From Myxococcales bacterium (GTDB taxonomy: Bacteria > Myxococcota_A > Polyangia > Haliangiales > Haliangiaceae): DNA of 64,000 bases. Positions 1 to 9,369 of the stretch are shown piece after piece. The notes beneath the pieces were generated by a model. It did no database searches and had not been told where the DNA came from. It saw nothing but the letters and a program-made list of their open reading frames with translations. The stretch spans positions 80,584 through 144,583 of the forward strand of contig JAQBQE010000031.1 of assembly GCA_028287135.1 (NCBI GenBank), in the 5' to 3' direction. Position 1 is the stretch's first letter; each line of letters starts with the position of its first letter. A program made the translations under genes and the position numbers.

Positions 1-1310
1 GCCGCGCTGTTCGCGAGCGACTTCATGCGCTGGAGCGCTGCCTTCCTGCCCGCGAGGTCGCCCTTGATCGCCTTCGCGAACTCGGCCTGAAAGCTCTGCT
101 GCGCGAGGATCGCGCGCTCGGCCTGGTTGAGCTCGTCGGCGATTCGATCGCGCTGGTCCTGCTGGGTCGACAGCTGCGCCTGGAGCGTCAGCACCTTCTC
201 GTCATTCGCGGTGACCGCCATCGGCACGACCCAGCTGTCGCTGACATAGAAGAACGCGGTCGTCGTGATGTAGCCGACCAGGACGACCACGATGATCGTG
301 AGGATCGAGAACCCGAGCAGGCGATAGGCCGAGACCAGCCACTTCGATGCTTTCTGCGCATCGACCCTGGCGAGCTGCGCGAGCCTGGCCACCCAGGTGC
401 GGGGCGAGAGCTGCCAGTCCCTCGGCTTGCCGAGGCCGAGCTTGTCGAACACCGCCCACGAGCCGCCTGCCGCGGGCACCTCGGTGTACTGGGTCGGCGC
501 CTCCGACGCGAAGTCGTGAGACGACGGGGCCCTGACAGGGGCGGGCAACGGGCTGACAATCGTCGTGATCGGGTCCTTCGCCGGCCAGGCCGTGACAGGC
601 CGCTGGGGCACCGCGTGGTGCTGCGGCGCATGGTGCTGCGGTGCGTGCTGCGGCAGCGGCGGCGCGTACTGCGGCTGCTGCGCGTAGGCGTGGCCCTGCG
701 GCGAGACCACGGGCTGCGGTGCTTGCTGCGCGTACGGATGCGGCTGCGAAGGATGTGGCTGTGTGTACGCCGGCGGTGGAGCGTGCCACGGCTGCGCGAG
801 CTGGGGCTGGGCCGGCACGTGGGAGGGAGCTGGTGGTCGCGCCTGCGTCTTCGCGAACGGATTGGTATGCGCGGTCGCGTTGTATCCGTGCTGAGCAACG
901 GGGCCTGGGGGTGTCCACCCCTGGGCGCGGGCCGCGGATCCAAACGTGCTCGCGACCGGCGCTGCGTTCTCCGCCGCCGATCCGATCGGTGCAGCGTGCG
1001 TGACCGGTGCCGCGTTCTGTTGCGTCCTGACAGGTGCTGGCGCGATCGCCACGGTGCGCGGGTGGTCCGCGGCGACCGCGGCGATCGCTCGCGGCTTCGT
1101 GAATGGAATCACGTTGGGAGGCGGTGCCGACGCTTTCGGCATCCGCGCGGGCGGTGCCGGTTCCGAGCCGCGACGCACCGGCGTCGTGAACATCGGCGGC
1201 GCTGCCCTGACATCGACGGACGTGCGCTCACCGTCGTGATCGCGCGGCGTCGCCACGACACGAGGAATCGCACGACCAGGATTTCCGTCTCGCGACTTTG
1301 TGTGGCTCAT
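1..1310 (-). CDS. Pro/Gln/His-rich single-span membrane protein with coiled coil (3' end beyond window)
   Basis: The frame stays open from an ATG at 1310 to the left edge, so only the first 436 codons are present. Residues 1 to about 290 are low-complexity, rich in Pro, Ala, Gln and His, and look disordered and cytoplasmic. A short folded-looking stretch follows, then one hydrophobic segment (about positions 240-310) ending in ITTTAFFYV. After it comes a charged Gln/Glu/Arg-rich region typical of a coiled coil outside the membrane. The overlapping Arg/Ser-rich frames on this strand are shadows, because only this frame gives a sensible membrane helix. It is divergent from the glycosyltransferase gene. 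No family is recognised; a role in envelope organisation or scaffolding is a guess. Confidence 0.72.
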   Translation of the reverse strand, partial: MSHTKSRDGNPGRAIPRVVATPRDHDGERTSVDVRAAPPMFTTPVRRGSEPAPPARMPKASAPPPNVIPFTKPRAIAAVAADHPRTVAIAPAPVRTQQNAAPVTHAAPIGSAAENAAPVASTFGSAARAQGWTPPGPVAQHGYNATAHTNPFAKTQARPPAPSHVPAQPQLAQPWHAPPPAYTQPHPSQPHPYAQQAPQPVVSPQGHAYAQQPQYAPPLPQHAPQHHAPQHHAVPQRPVTAWPAKDPITTIVSPLPAPVRAPSSHDFASEAPTQYTEVPAAGGSWAVFDKLGLGKPRDWQLSPRTWVARLAQLARVDAQKASKWLVSAYRLLGFSILTIIVVVLVGYITTTAFFYVSDSWVVPMAVTANDEKVLTLQAQLSTQQDQRDRIADELNQAERAILAQQSFQAEFAKAIKGDLAGRKAALQRMKSLANSA

Positions 1311-1499
1311 GAACAGCTCGAACGTGCTGTGCAACGACCTCGCCACCGAGATCGATGACGTATGTGCGAGCAATCGAATCGGTGTGCAAGCTCTTCACTG
1401 GGGACGCAACGTTCCAGTTCGTTGCTGTTTTCCCCGGTAGGTCGCGAGCACCCTCGATCGCGTTCGTTCGCAACTAGCTCGAACCAACGCACTTCGTGA

Positions 1500-2783
1500 G
1501 TGCGCGAATTGTGCAACGCACGCGGCATTGCTCTTGCTGCCGATGACGTCGCGCGCGTGACGTCCTTCCCGATCTACCTGTTCATCTTCATCGTGTTCCT
1601 GAACCGCTATGTGTTCGGGTTCTACCTTACGATTCTTCGACGGAAACGGCTTGACGAGACGATCGAGGGCTACGAGCCGACGATCACGGTCGTGGTCCCG
1701 CTGTTCAATGAAGGGCGATCGATCTACGACACGATCAAGAGCCTCGTTCAGCTCGACTACCCCGCGGACAAGCTCGAGGTCACCGTGGTCGATGACTGCT
1801 CGACCGACGACTCGTACGAGTGGGCGTGCAAGGCCGCCAACGAGCACTCGAATGTTCGTGTGCTGCGCAACCCTTTCAATATGGGGAAGCGCAAGGGCAT
1901 CAACCACGCGGTCCGCGAGTCGACCGCGGAGATCATCGTGTCGGTCGACTCCGACGTCATCGTGTACCCGACGGCGCTCCGCGAGCTCGTCGCGCGCTTC
2001 GTCGGTCCCGAGATCGCGGCGGTCGGCGGTCGCGTCCACGTCTCGAACCCCAACGAGAACTGGCTGACCCGGCTGCAGACCATCAAGTACTACTTCGGTC
2101 AGGAGCACCTGAAGAACCTCGAGCGCGGGCTGCGCCAGGTCCTCTGCCTGTCCGGCTGCCTCACCGCGTATCGCCGCCACGTGTTGATCGAGCTCGAGCC
2201 GCTGCTCGAGAACCGCAACATCCTCGGGATCCCGATCAAGTACGGCGAGGACCGCTTCCTCACCCATCAGATCGTCAAGCGTGGCTATCGCACGGTGATG
2301 ACGATGAAGGCGATGTGCTTCACCAAGGCCGCGACCACGCTGCGCGCGTACTTCAATCAGCAGCTGCGGTGGAAGCGCTCGAACATCGTCGACTTCATCA
2401 TCTTCGCGCCGAGCACGTGGAAGATGCACCCGCTGGTCTGCCTGCAGTACCTGTCGATGCTGCTGCTGCTGCTGGTCTATCCGTTCATCATCATCACGCA
2501 CATCCAGCGGCATGACTTCCTGCAGCTCGCGATGTTCCACCTCGCGGTGATCGGGCTGCTCGCGTTCGTCTATCACTTTGCTCCGAGCGTGCGAGCGCTA
2601 CCGCCGTGGCTGCGCGTCCATCCGATCGCCTTCCTGCCGATGGCCGTGCTGATGCCGGTCGCGTACCTGCTCCTGTCGCCGCTCGGGCTGTTCACGCTCG
2701 ACAGCTCGAGCTGGGAGACCCGCGGTCACGGCGGCGCACCGCAAGCGCTGCCGGCCGTGACGCCGACCGGAGGTCCGTCGTGA
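1500..2783 (+). CDS. Family 2 processive glycosyltransferase (HasA/NodC-like)
   Basis: Inverting GT2 synthase that polymerises a beta-linked polysaccharide at the inner membrane from UDP-sugars. Numbered from the GTG at 1500, the catalytic signatures are all present: VDD at 97-99, DSD at 150-152, GED at 249-251 and the processivity motif QQLRW at 287-291. One hydrophobic segment precedes the catalytic domain (about 22-46) and several follow it (about 312-332, 342-362, 374-398), matching the hyaluronan/chitin synthase topology. No Shine-Dalgarno marks the start; GTG at 1557 (MTSFPIYL) is an equally plausible start just before the first helix. Its stop overlaps the next gene (GTGA), so it heads a coupled three-gene cassette. 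The product cannot be told from sequence. Confidence 0.9.
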   Translation: MRELCNARGIALAADDVARVTSFPIYLFIFIVFLNRYVFGFYLTILRRKRLDETIEGYEPTITVVVPLFNEGRSIYDTIKSLVQLDYPADKLEVTVVDDCSTDDSYEWACKAANEHSNVRVLRNPFNMGKRKGINHAVRESTAEIIVSVDSDVIVYPTALRELVARFVGPEIAAVGGRVHVSNPNENWLTRLQTIKYYFGQEHLKNLERGLRQVLCLSGCLTAYRRHVLIELEPLLENRNILGIPIKYGEDRFLTHQIVKRGYRTVMTMKAMCFTKAATTLRAYFNQQLRWKRSNIVDFIIFAPSTWKMHPLVCLQYLSMLLLLLVYPFIIITHIQRHDFLQLAMFHLAVIGLLAFVYHFAPSVRALPPWLRVHPIAFLPMAVLMPVAYLLLSPLGLFTLDSSSWETRGHGGAPQALPAVTPTGGPS

Positions 2784-3514
2784 TCGTCGCCGCGCATCAG
2801 CCGCACTACCTGCCGTGGCTCGGCTACCTCGACAAGCTCGCGAAGTCCGATCTGTTCGTCGTCATGGACGACCTCCAGTTCGAGGACCAGAACTTCCAGA
2901 ACCGGCAGCGCGTCAAGCTGGCGGCGGGCCCGCACTGGCTCAGCGTTCCGCTGTTGCGTGCCGAGCAGACCGCGCGGATCTGCGATCGCCGGATCGACAA
3001 CACCGGTCGTGGCGGTCGCCATCACTGGCAGCACCGCCACTGGCGCAGTCTCGTGATCCACTACGGACGCGCGCCGTTCTTCGCGCAGTTCGCGCCGGCG
3101 CTCGAGGACGTCTACGCACGGCCCTGGGACTACCTGCTCGAGCTCGACCTCCACATGCTGGAGCTCGCACGCACCTGGATGCGGATCACGAAGCCGATCG
3201 TGCGCGCGTCCTCGCTCGGCCTGCGTGGCCAGAAGACCGAGCGGATCGTCTCGCTGTGCCAGGCGGTCGGGGCGCGGTCGTACCTCACCGGTCGCGGCGG
3301 CTCGGTCGGCTACCTCGACACCAACCTCATGGCGCGCGCCGGCATCTCGGTGATCTGGCAGCGCTTCCACCATCCGCACTATCCCCAGCGCTACCCCGGG
3401 CTCGGGTTCGCATCGCACCTCGGGTTTCTCGATCTGCTGTTCAACTGTGGCCCCGATGCGACCGCGATCGCGTGGTCGGGCGGCGAGGCCGTGACGGAAG
3501 GACCGACGCCATGA
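2780..3514 (+). CDS. WbqC-like family protein
   Basis: 244-residue cytoplasmic protein of the WbqC family, found in O-antigen and other surface-glycan clusters where members are implicated in modifying amino sugars; the exact reaction is poorly defined. The N-terminus carries the family hallmark AAHQPHYLPWLGYL, followed by DLFVVMDDLQFEDQNFQNR. The open frame extends further upstream, but that part is a shadow of the glycosyltransferase; the GTG at 2780 overlaps the upstream TGA as GTGA and starts exactly at the family N-terminus. Its own stop overlaps the next ATG (ATGA at 3511). Coupling on both sides argues that all three proteins act on one glycan. Confidence 0.87.
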   Translation: MIVAAHQPHYLPWLGYLDKLAKSDLFVVMDDLQFEDQNFQNRQRVKLAAGPHWLSVPLLRAEQTARICDRRIDNTGRGGRHHWQHRHWRSLVIHYGRAPFFAQFAPALEDVYARPWDYLLELDLHMLELARTWMRITKPIVRASSLGLRGQKTERIVSLCQAVGARSYLTGRGGSVGYLDTNLMARAGISVIWQRFHHPHYPQRYPGLGFASHLGFLDLLFNCGPDATAIAWSGGEAVTEGPTP

Positions 3515-4140
3515 ATCGTCTGCTCGAACAGAATGGTGGTCGCGTGCTCGCGTTCGGCGCTCACCCTGACGATCTCGAGGTCGGTGCCGGCGGATTGCTC
3601 GCGCGGCTCGCGGCCGAAGGCGCGGACGTCACGCTCGCGGTGGTCTCGATTCCGAGCAACGCGGAACAGCGCAAGCGCGAGGCGATCGCGGGCGCCGACC
3701 TGCTCGACGCCGAGCTGTTCATCCTCTACGAGGACCGGCCGTGCCGCGTCGAGGACATCCCGATGCACGAGCTCGTCCGCCGGTTCGACAACATCGTCGG
3801 CGACGTGCGCCCGGATCTCGTGATCACGCACTCCGCCCACGACCTCCACTGGGATCACAGCCTCGTCAATCGCGCCACGGTCTCGGCGCTGCGCCGCACG
3901 CCGTGTGATCTGCTCGCGTTCCTGTCGAGCCCCGAGATGAACGCGCAGTCGCGCTCGATCGGCCAGTGCTTCGCGGACATCACGAAGACGATCGACACCA
4001 AGATCCAGGCGATCGCCGCGCACGAGTCGCAGGCGTCCAAGCTCGGGCTCGAGTCGAGCCGCGACCTCGCTCGCGCCAACGGACGGATCAGCGGCTACGA
4101 GTACGCCGAGGCCTATGAGGTCCTGCGCGTCAGGATCTAG
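3511..4140 (+). CDS. PIG-L (LmbE) family deacetylase
   Basis: 209-residue zinc-dependent N-deacetylase of the PIG-L/LmbE family, which removes acetyl groups from GlcNAc-containing substrates. The metal and catalytic motif AHPDD sits at residues 17-21, and the second histidine cluster HDLHWDH at 110-116, both intact. The ATG at 3511 overlaps the WbqC-like stop; the longer open frame upstream is antisense-like filler. With the processive GT2 and WbqC-like genes it suggests synthesis and partial de-N-acetylation of an amino-sugar polymer or oligosaccharide, reminiscent in logic (not in fold) of NodC plus NodB. The substrate is inferred from context only. Confidence 0.88.
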   Translation: MNRLLEQNGGRVLAFGAHPDDLEVGAGGLLARLAAEGADVTLAVVSIPSNAEQRKREAIAGADLLDAELFILYEDRPCRVEDIPMHELVRRFDNIVGDVRPDLVITHSAHDLHWDHSLVNRATVSALRRTPCDLLAFLSSPEMNAQSRSIGQCFADITKTIDTKIQAIAAHESQASKLGLESSRDLARANGRISGYEYAEAYEVLRVRI

Positions 4141-4288
4141 ACACCCGGGAGCACCCCGCTTCGCTGGCCGAGAACCCGAGCGATTACGCGGGCGTTACCG
4201 CGCAGTGAGGCAGCTTAGCGCGGTAGGTGGTGGTGGGTGACCGGCGTCGCTGGAATCACCCGGGAGCCGGTGTTAGCGTCCCTGAAAC

Positions 4289-4630
4289 ATGCGGAATCGA
4301 CTCCTGTTGCTCGTGTTGGTGAAGGTTTTGGCCCTCTCGCTCCTGGCAACGGCCTGTGGTGGAGGCGGCGCCGGCAAGATCATGGCGGATACGCCGGCGA
4401 TCCCGTTCGAGGCGGCTGATGCCGACGAGATCGCGGGTGTCGAGCCCGACGAGGAGGAGGCCGAGGAAGCGGCAGAAACCCCAGCACCGGCGCCTACTCC
4501 GGCACCTGCGCCCGCGCCGACACCGGCCCCCACGGTGACCCCGGCCAAGGCCACGCCGGCCGCCACCCCGGCCAAGGCGACGCCCGCCAAGGCGACTCCC
4601 GCAAAGTCGGCACAGAACCCGCAGAAGTAG
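4289..4630 (+). CDS. Small Ala/Pro-repeat lipoprotein
   Basis: 113-residue predicted lipoprotein. The N-terminus MRNRLLLLVLVKVLALSL leads to a lipobox LLATAC with the acylated Cys near residue 23. The mature part begins with a Gly run, continues with an acidic stretch (about 45-62) and then an extended tail of PAPAPTP and PAKAT repeats (about 65-108) that probably spans part of the periplasm or binds the cell wall. Only 10 bases separate it from glmS, so the two may share a transcript. No enzymatic domain is visible and no family is recognised. Confidence 0.72.
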   Translation: MRNRLLLLVLVKVLALSLLATACGGGGAGKIMADTPAIPFEAADADEIAGVEPDEEEAEEAAETPAPAPTPAPAPAPTPAPTVTPAKATPAATPAKATPAKATPAKSAQNPQK

Positions 4631-4640
4631 CGCCGACAAT

Positions 4641-6470
4641 ATGTGCGGCATCATCGGTTACATCGGAACGCGGCAAGCCACTCCCATCCTGATCAACGGG
4701 CTCCGCAAGCTCGAGTATCGCGGCTATGACTCGGCCGGCGTCAGCGTCCTCGACACGGGCGCAGGCGCGTCGCGGGTCGTGCGGTGCCGCGGCAAGCTGG
4801 CGGCGCTCGAGGACAAGCTGACGCGTGAGCCCGCGGCCGGCACCGTCGGCATGGGCCACACCCGGTGGGCCACCCACGGCAGGCCGTCCGAGGAGAACAG
4901 CCATCCGCACAAGTCCGGACCGATCAGCGTCATCCACAACGGCATCATCGAGAACCACCTGACGCTGCGCGCTGAGCTGGTCGCCGCCGGCGCCAAGTTC
5001 TCGTCGGAGACCGATACCGAGATCTTCGCTCACCTCGTCGAGCACGCGCTGATCGCGGGCGCCCCCGACCTGACGACGGCGGTCCGCCGCTCGATCGCCA
5101 AGGTTCGCGGCAGCTTCGCGTTCGTCGTGATGAGCGACAAGGAGCCCAACACGATCGTTGCGGCGAAGAACTCGTCGCCACTCGTCGTCGGCCTCGGCGA
5201 TGGCGAGAACTACGTCGCTTCCGACGTCACCGCGATCCTCAACGAGACCCGCAAGGTGATCTTCCTGGAGGAGGGCGAGATGGTGACCGTCACGCGTACC
5301 GGCGTGGCGATCACCGACTTCGAAGGCAACCCGCGCACGCACGAGCCCAAGACCATCACGTGGTCGGCCGTGCAGGCAGAGAAGGGCGGCTTCAAGCACT
5401 ACATGCTGAAGGAGATCCACGAGCAGCCCCGCGCGGTCGCGGACACGCTCGTCGGTCGCGTCAATCTCGAGGCGGATGACGTCTCGCTCGATGGCATCGA
5501 GCTCGATGTCTCGAAGATCAAGCGCATCATCTTCATCGCGTGCGGCACCTCGTATCACGCGTCGATGGTCGGCGAGTTCCTCGTCGAGTCGATGGCGCGG
5601 ATCCCGACCGAGGTCGACCTCGCGTCGGAGTTCCGCTACCGCGACCCGATCCTTGGACCGGGTGACCTCGTGGTCGCCGTCAGCCAGTCGGGCGAGACGC
5701 TCGATACGATGGAGGCGATCCGCGAGGCCAAGCGCAAGGGCGCTCAGGTGTTTGCGATCTCGAACGTCGTCGAGTCATCGATCCCGCGGCTCGCGGACTA
5801 CGCGTTCTACACGCACGCCGGTCCCGAGATCGGCGTCGCCTCGACCAAGGCGTTCACCACCCAGCTCGTCGCGATCTCGCTGTTCGCGATCCACCTCGGT
5901 CGCCGCACGGGCACGCTGTCGAAGGAGCGTGCTCGCGAGCTGCTCGCCGAGCTGGTCGCGCTGCCGAACAAGATGCGCGACATCGTCGAGAGTGGTGCGC
6001 AGATCCAGGCGATCGCGCGGCGCTACGGTGCCGCGAACGGCTTCCTGTTCCTCGGCCGCGGCTCGCAGTACCCGATCGCGCTCGAGGGTGCGCTCAAGCT
6101 GAAGGAGATCTCGTACATCCACGCCGAGGGCTATGCCGCCGGCGAGATGAAGCACGGTCCGATCGCGCTGATCGACGAGCATCTCCCCGTCGTCGTCCTC
6201 GTGCCGCGTGGCCCGAGCTACGAGAAGACGGTGTCGAACCTCGCCGAGGTTCGTGCACGCCAGGGCAAGGTCATCGCGATCGCGAGCCGTGGCGACAACG
6301 AGATCGGTGGGCACTCCGATGACGTGATCGTCGTCCCGGATACCGCGCTCGAGCTCCAGCCGATCCTGACCGTGCTGCCGCTGCAGATGCTGTCGTATTA
6401 CGTCGCCGACTTCAAAGGCACGGACATCGACCAGCCTCGCAACCTGGCGAAGTCCGTCACCGTCGAGTAG
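4641..6470 (+). CDS. glmS: Glucosamine-fructose-6-phosphate aminotransferase (isomerizing)
   Basis: Makes glucosamine-6-phosphate from fructose-6-phosphate and glutamine, the first committed step toward UDP-GlcNAc, peptidoglycan and LPS. The 609-residue length equals the E. coli enzyme. The class II glutaminase domain begins at Cys2 (MCGIIGYIG), the nucleophile exposed after Met removal, and contains the GHTRWATHG motif. Two SIS domains follow (GTSYHASMVGE and SQSGET, then the second SIS domain), and the protein ends with the typical KSVTVE. No glmS ribozyme is visible in the short gap upstream, so riboswitch control of that kind is unlikely here. moaC starts 9 bases downstream. Confidence 0.98.
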   Translation: MCGIIGYIGTRQATPILINGLRKLEYRGYDSAGVSVLDTGAGASRVVRCRGKLAALEDKLTREPAAGTVGMGHTRWATHGRPSEENSHPHKSGPISVIHNGIIENHLTLRAELVAAGAKFSSETDTEIFAHLVEHALIAGAPDLTTAVRRSIAKVRGSFAFVVMSDKEPNTIVAAKNSSPLVVGLGDGENYVASDVTAILNETRKVIFLEEGEMVTVTRTGVAITDFEGNPRTHEPKTITWSAVQAEKGGFKHYMLKEIHEQPRAVADTLVGRVNLEADDVSLDGIELDVSKIKRIIFIACGTSYHASMVGEFLVESMARIPTEVDLASEFRYRDPILGPGDLVVAVSQSGETLDTMEAIREAKRKGAQVFAISNVVESSIPRLADYAFYTHAGPEIGVASTKAFTTQLVAISLFAIHLGRRTGTLSKERARELLAELVALPNKMRDIVESGAQIQAIARRYGAANGFLFLGRGSQYPIALEGALKLKEISYIHAEGYAAGEMKHGPIALIDEHLPVVVLVPRGPSYEKTVSNLAEVRARQGKVIAIASRGDNEIGGHSDDVIVVPDTALELQPILTVLPLQMLSYYVADFKGTDIDQPRNLAKSVTVE

Positions 6471-6479
6471 CTTCGCCGG

Positions 6480-6959
<480 letters not shown>

Positions 6960-7117
6960 CGCGCACGCCCAGGATGGTGCCGCGCGGCCTGCGGTGACCT
7001 CCTCACAGGCGACGCACGTATCGAGTGCAGGCCTCATCGCCCGACCGTGTACGTGCCCTCCACGATGCTCGTCGGTCCTGTGCATGCAGCGTTCGCCAGC
7101 CAACAGGAGGAATGCCG

Positions 7118-7657
7118 ATGCTAGAAAGAGCTTTCGTCGTGATCGCGCTGTGTTTGGCCGCGTGTGGCGGCACCCCGAAGACTGCCGGGGAGCGCCAGAG
7201 TCTCGAGCAGAGCGCCAATGCCACGCTGCAGGCGATGATCCAGAAGGACCCTGGGTTGCGCCAGGTGATCGCCAACGCAGCGGGCTACGTGGTGTTCCCG
7301 GAGGTCGGAAAGGGCGGCGTGATCGTCGGCGGCGCCTACGGGGTGGGCATGCTCTACGAGCGCGGCCGTCCCGTCGGCTCCGTCAAGCTGCAGCAAGCCT
7401 CGATCGGTGCGCAGCTCGGCGGACAGACCTTCGCGGAGCTGCTCGTGCTGCACAACCCGATGGACGTCGCGAAGATCAAAGCTGGTGACTACGAGCTCGG
7501 TGCCGATGTCTCGGTCGTCGCGCTCACGGCCGGCGCCGCAGCGCAGGCCACCGCGTCCTCCGGCGTCACGGCCTTCATCATGCCGCGCGGTGGCGCGATG
7601 GTCGACGTGTCGGTCAATGGGCAGCGGCTGACGTTCGAGCCGATCCCGATGGGGTGA
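7118..7657 (+). CDS. SYLF-domain (Ysc84-like) lipoprotein
   Basis: 179-residue lipoprotein with a SYLF/Ysc84 lipid-binding domain. The start ATG at 7118 sits seven bases after a clear AGGAGG; two upstream in-frame starts lack this. Residues 1-15 form a signal peptide with lipobox CLAAC and the lipidated Cys at 16. The domain carries the typical AGYVVFPEVGKGGVIVGG and GLOBAL glycine pattern, then QLGGQTFAELLV, and ends in a beta-rich tail. Bacterial SYLF proteins are envelope lipoproteins of unclear role, often stress-linked. It is convergent with the GNAT gene downstream, with 21 bases between them. Confidence 0.88.
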   Translation: MLERAFVVIALCLAACGGTPKTAGERQSLEQSANATLQAMIQKDPGLRQVIANAAGYVVFPEVGKGGVIVGGAYGVGMLYERGRPVGSVKLQQASIGAQLGGQTFAELLVLHNPMDVAKIKAGDYELGADVSVVALTAGAAAQATASSGVTAFIMPRGGAMVDVSVNGQRLTFEPIPMG

Positions 7658-7678
7658 CGTCGGAGCACGGCGCCCGTG

Positions 7679-8203
7679 TCAGGTCGAGCGGCGCTCGAAC
7701 ACCAGTAGCTCACCGAGCGTGTCGTGATCGCGGGTGCCGACGAGAACCATTCCGAGGCGCTTGATCACACCGAGCGACGCGTAGTGCCACGGAAACGTCG
7801 TCGCCTGCACCGCCACGATCTCGGGCTGCGCCAGCGCCCACTCGATGCACGCGCGGGTCGCCTCGACCGCGAACCCCTGGCAGCGCGACGACTCCTCGAT
7901 CGAGTACGCGACCTCGGCCACACCATCACGTGGATGGCCGTGGAACACGACGCTACCGATCACGCGTGGCTCCTCGCGCAGGAGGACCAGCGAGTCACCC
8001 CACAGCCGGGACTCGGGCGACGCTCGTAGCGCCGCGCGCGAGAATGGAAATCCGAGCGCGACCAGGTCGTCGTTGGGCCATGCATCGGGGAACTGCGCCC
8101 CGACGACGGCTTCGGCCCGCGCCTTGTCATGATCGAGGACGGCCTCGATCGCCTCGAGCGAGATCGGGACGAGGCGGAGGCGATCGGTCACCAGCGCCGG
8201 CAT
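7679..8203 (-). CDS. GNAT family N-acetyltransferase (RimJ/RimL type)
   Basis: 174-residue acetyl-CoA-dependent acetyltransferase of the RimJ/RimL-like branch. It opens with the typical strand MPALVTDRLRLVPISLE, carries VIGSVVFHGHPRDGVAEVAYSI (beta4 region) and an acetyl-CoA loop in SSRCQGFAVEATRACIEWAL, where the usual Q/RxxGxG/A is reduced to RCQGFA. The ATG at 8203 lies two bases before the stop of the upstream gene in the same direction, so it is the last gene of a three-gene minus-strand unit. Acceptor substrate is unknown; members acetylate protein N-termini or small molecules. Confidence 0.88.
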   Translation of the reverse strand: MPALVTDRLRLVPISLEAIEAVLDHDKARAEAVVGAQFPDAWPNDDLVALGFPFSRAALRASPESRLWGDSLVLLREEPRVIGSVVFHGHPRDGVAEVAYSIEESSRCQGFAVEATRACIEWALAQPEIVAVQATTFPWHYASLGVIKRLGMVLVGTRDHDTLGELLVFERRST

Positions 8204-8205
8204 GA

Positions 8206-8769
8206 TCAGGGTCCGGTCTTCGCCCCGCCGATCACGAGGCCGAGGGTGGCGGGACCCGGGCCGATCAGGCCGTAGCGGACGTCGATGTTGATCAGCCAGC
8301 CGGAGAAGTACTGGTCGAGACCGATGCTGCCGACCGCGCCCGCGAACGCGCGCTGCATCTCGGGCGGGATCACCTGATCCGCGCGGAACAGCGCACCGCC
8401 GATCCGCGCCGACAGATAGCGGCTCTGATCGCCGGCGCGAATGCGCAGCCCGATCATCACGTCCATCTGCAGCGTCAGGAGCTCGTCCTTGACGCGTGCG
8501 GCGGACGCACCGCGCATCGAACCAAACAGCAGGGTCGACTTGATCGACCAGCCAAGCCGGCTCTCGGTGTTCATCGGCTGCCACGCGGCCTGCCCGCCGA
8601 GCAGGTAGCCGTAGCCGAGTGCCTTGGCGTCCTCGCCCGCGCCGCTGATCGCACCTACGGCGAGGCCGAGGCTGCCGGGTGGAAGCGGGTCCGCGGCGGC
8701 GGTGCCGAGCCCGGCCGCGGCCGTCACGATCGTCGAGGCGATCGTCGCTGCGATCGCCGCGATGCGCAT
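8206..8769 (-). CDS. Secreted envelope protein, possible small outer-membrane barrel
   Basis: 187 residues with a cleavable signal peptide (about 1-26, ending TAAA-DPLPP). The mature part has Gly-rich alternating stretches (GYGYLLGGQAAWQ, LNIDVRYGLIGPGP) that look like short amphipathic beta strands, suggesting a small barrel or a soluble beta protein of the outer envelope. The ATG directly abuts the stop of the cyclic-nucleotide-binding gene, and the GNAT gene follows after two bases, so the three are co-transcribed. No family is recognised. Confidence 0.7.
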   Translation of the reverse strand: MRIAAIAATIASTIVTAAAGLGTAAADPLPPGSLGLAVGAISGAGEDAKALGYGYLLGGQAAWQPMNTESRLGWSIKSTLLFGSMRGASAARVKDELLTLQMDVMIGLRIRAGDQSRYLSARIGGALFRADQVIPPEMQRAFAGAVGSIGLDQYFSGWLINIDVRYGLIGPGPATLGLVIGGAKTGP

Positions 8770-9276
8770 CTAGAACTTCGAGGTGGTGGCGAGGAACGTC
8801 ATCTTGTCGTTGGTCGCCCGCAGCCGGCGCGACAGCGTGCGCACCCAGTTCCACAGCAGCTCGTACGCGAGGTCGCGGTCGACGAACAGAAGATCCTCGA
8901 GGTCCTTGCGGTTGACCACGAACAGCTTGCAGCGCTCGTGACAGACCGCGGTCGCCGAGCGGGGAGCGTCGTCGATCAGCGACATCTCGCCGAAGTACGC
9001 GCCCGGTCGGAGCACGGCGAGCGCCTCTTCACCCATGCCGGGGACGATGCGGCTGATCCGAACCGCGCCATCGACGATCAGGTAGAACTTGTCGCCCGGA
9101 GAGCCCTCCGCGAAGATCGTCGCCGAGGATTTGTACTGCTCCTCGAGCCCGATATCGACCACCCGCTTGAGGTGGGTCGCGGGCAGCCCGCTGAACATGT
9201 CGATCGCAGCCAAGATCTCGATCGTGGACTTCCCCTTGAGATCCAGATCAGCCGGCTTGGCGTCGTCGTCGGGCAT
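8770..9276 (-). CDS. Cyclic nucleotide-binding domain protein
   Basis: 168-residue stand-alone CAP_ED (cNMP-binding) domain protein without a DNA-binding or kinase domain. Residues about 30-150 give the complete jelly-roll pattern: IFAEGSPGDKFYLIVDGAVRIS, VLRPGAYFGEMSLIDDAPRSATAV (phosphate-binding cassette with GEMSL and RSA), then a C-terminal helix. The cassette is close to canonical, so cAMP or another cyclic nucleotide could be bound. It is first in a three-gene minus-strand operon and lies just downstream of the atp terminator. Its effector partner is unknown; the adjacent GNAT enzyme is one candidate. Confidence 0.88.
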   Translation of the reverse strand: MPDDDAKPADLDLKGKSTIEILAAIDMFSGLPATHLKRVVDIGLEEQYKSSATIFAEGSPGDKFYLIVDGAVRISRIVPGMGEEALAVLRPGAYFGEMSLIDDAPRSATAVCHERCKLFVVNRKDLEDLLFVDRDLAYELLWNWVRTLSRRLRATNDKMTFLATTSKF

Positions 9277-9307
9277 GCCACCTCAGCGTCCCATAGGCCC
9301 TCCCGAA

Positions 9308-9339
9308 ACGCAAAATGGCCCGGGGTCGCCCCCGAGCCA
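9308..9339 (-). terminator. Rho-independent terminator of the atp (F0) operon
   Basis: On the minus strand, 30 bases after the atpE stop, a nine- to ten-pair GC stem (left arm ending 9330, right arm to 9316) closes a GCGA loop, a GNRA tetraloop, and runs into ATTTTGCGTTT. One pair is G-U. This is the clearest intrinsic terminator in the window and separates the F0 genes from the cyclic-nucleotide-binding operon. Confidence 0.85.
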
Positions 9340-9369
9340 GTCTGCAAACGGTGCCCGACGCGAAGGTGA

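Noticed and set aside
188..943. Long Arg/Ser-rich open frames on both strands near the left edge
   Set aside because: They are shadows; only the minus-strand frame from 1310 gives a coherent membrane helix and runs to the edge.
1395..2576. 393-residue antisense frame opposite the glycosyltransferase
   Set aside because: High-GC codon bias creates long antisense frames; it lacks any motif and lies on the complement of a clearly coding gene.
4631..4640. Possible glmS ribozyme upstream of glmS
   Set aside because: The gap is only 10 bases and contains no such fold.
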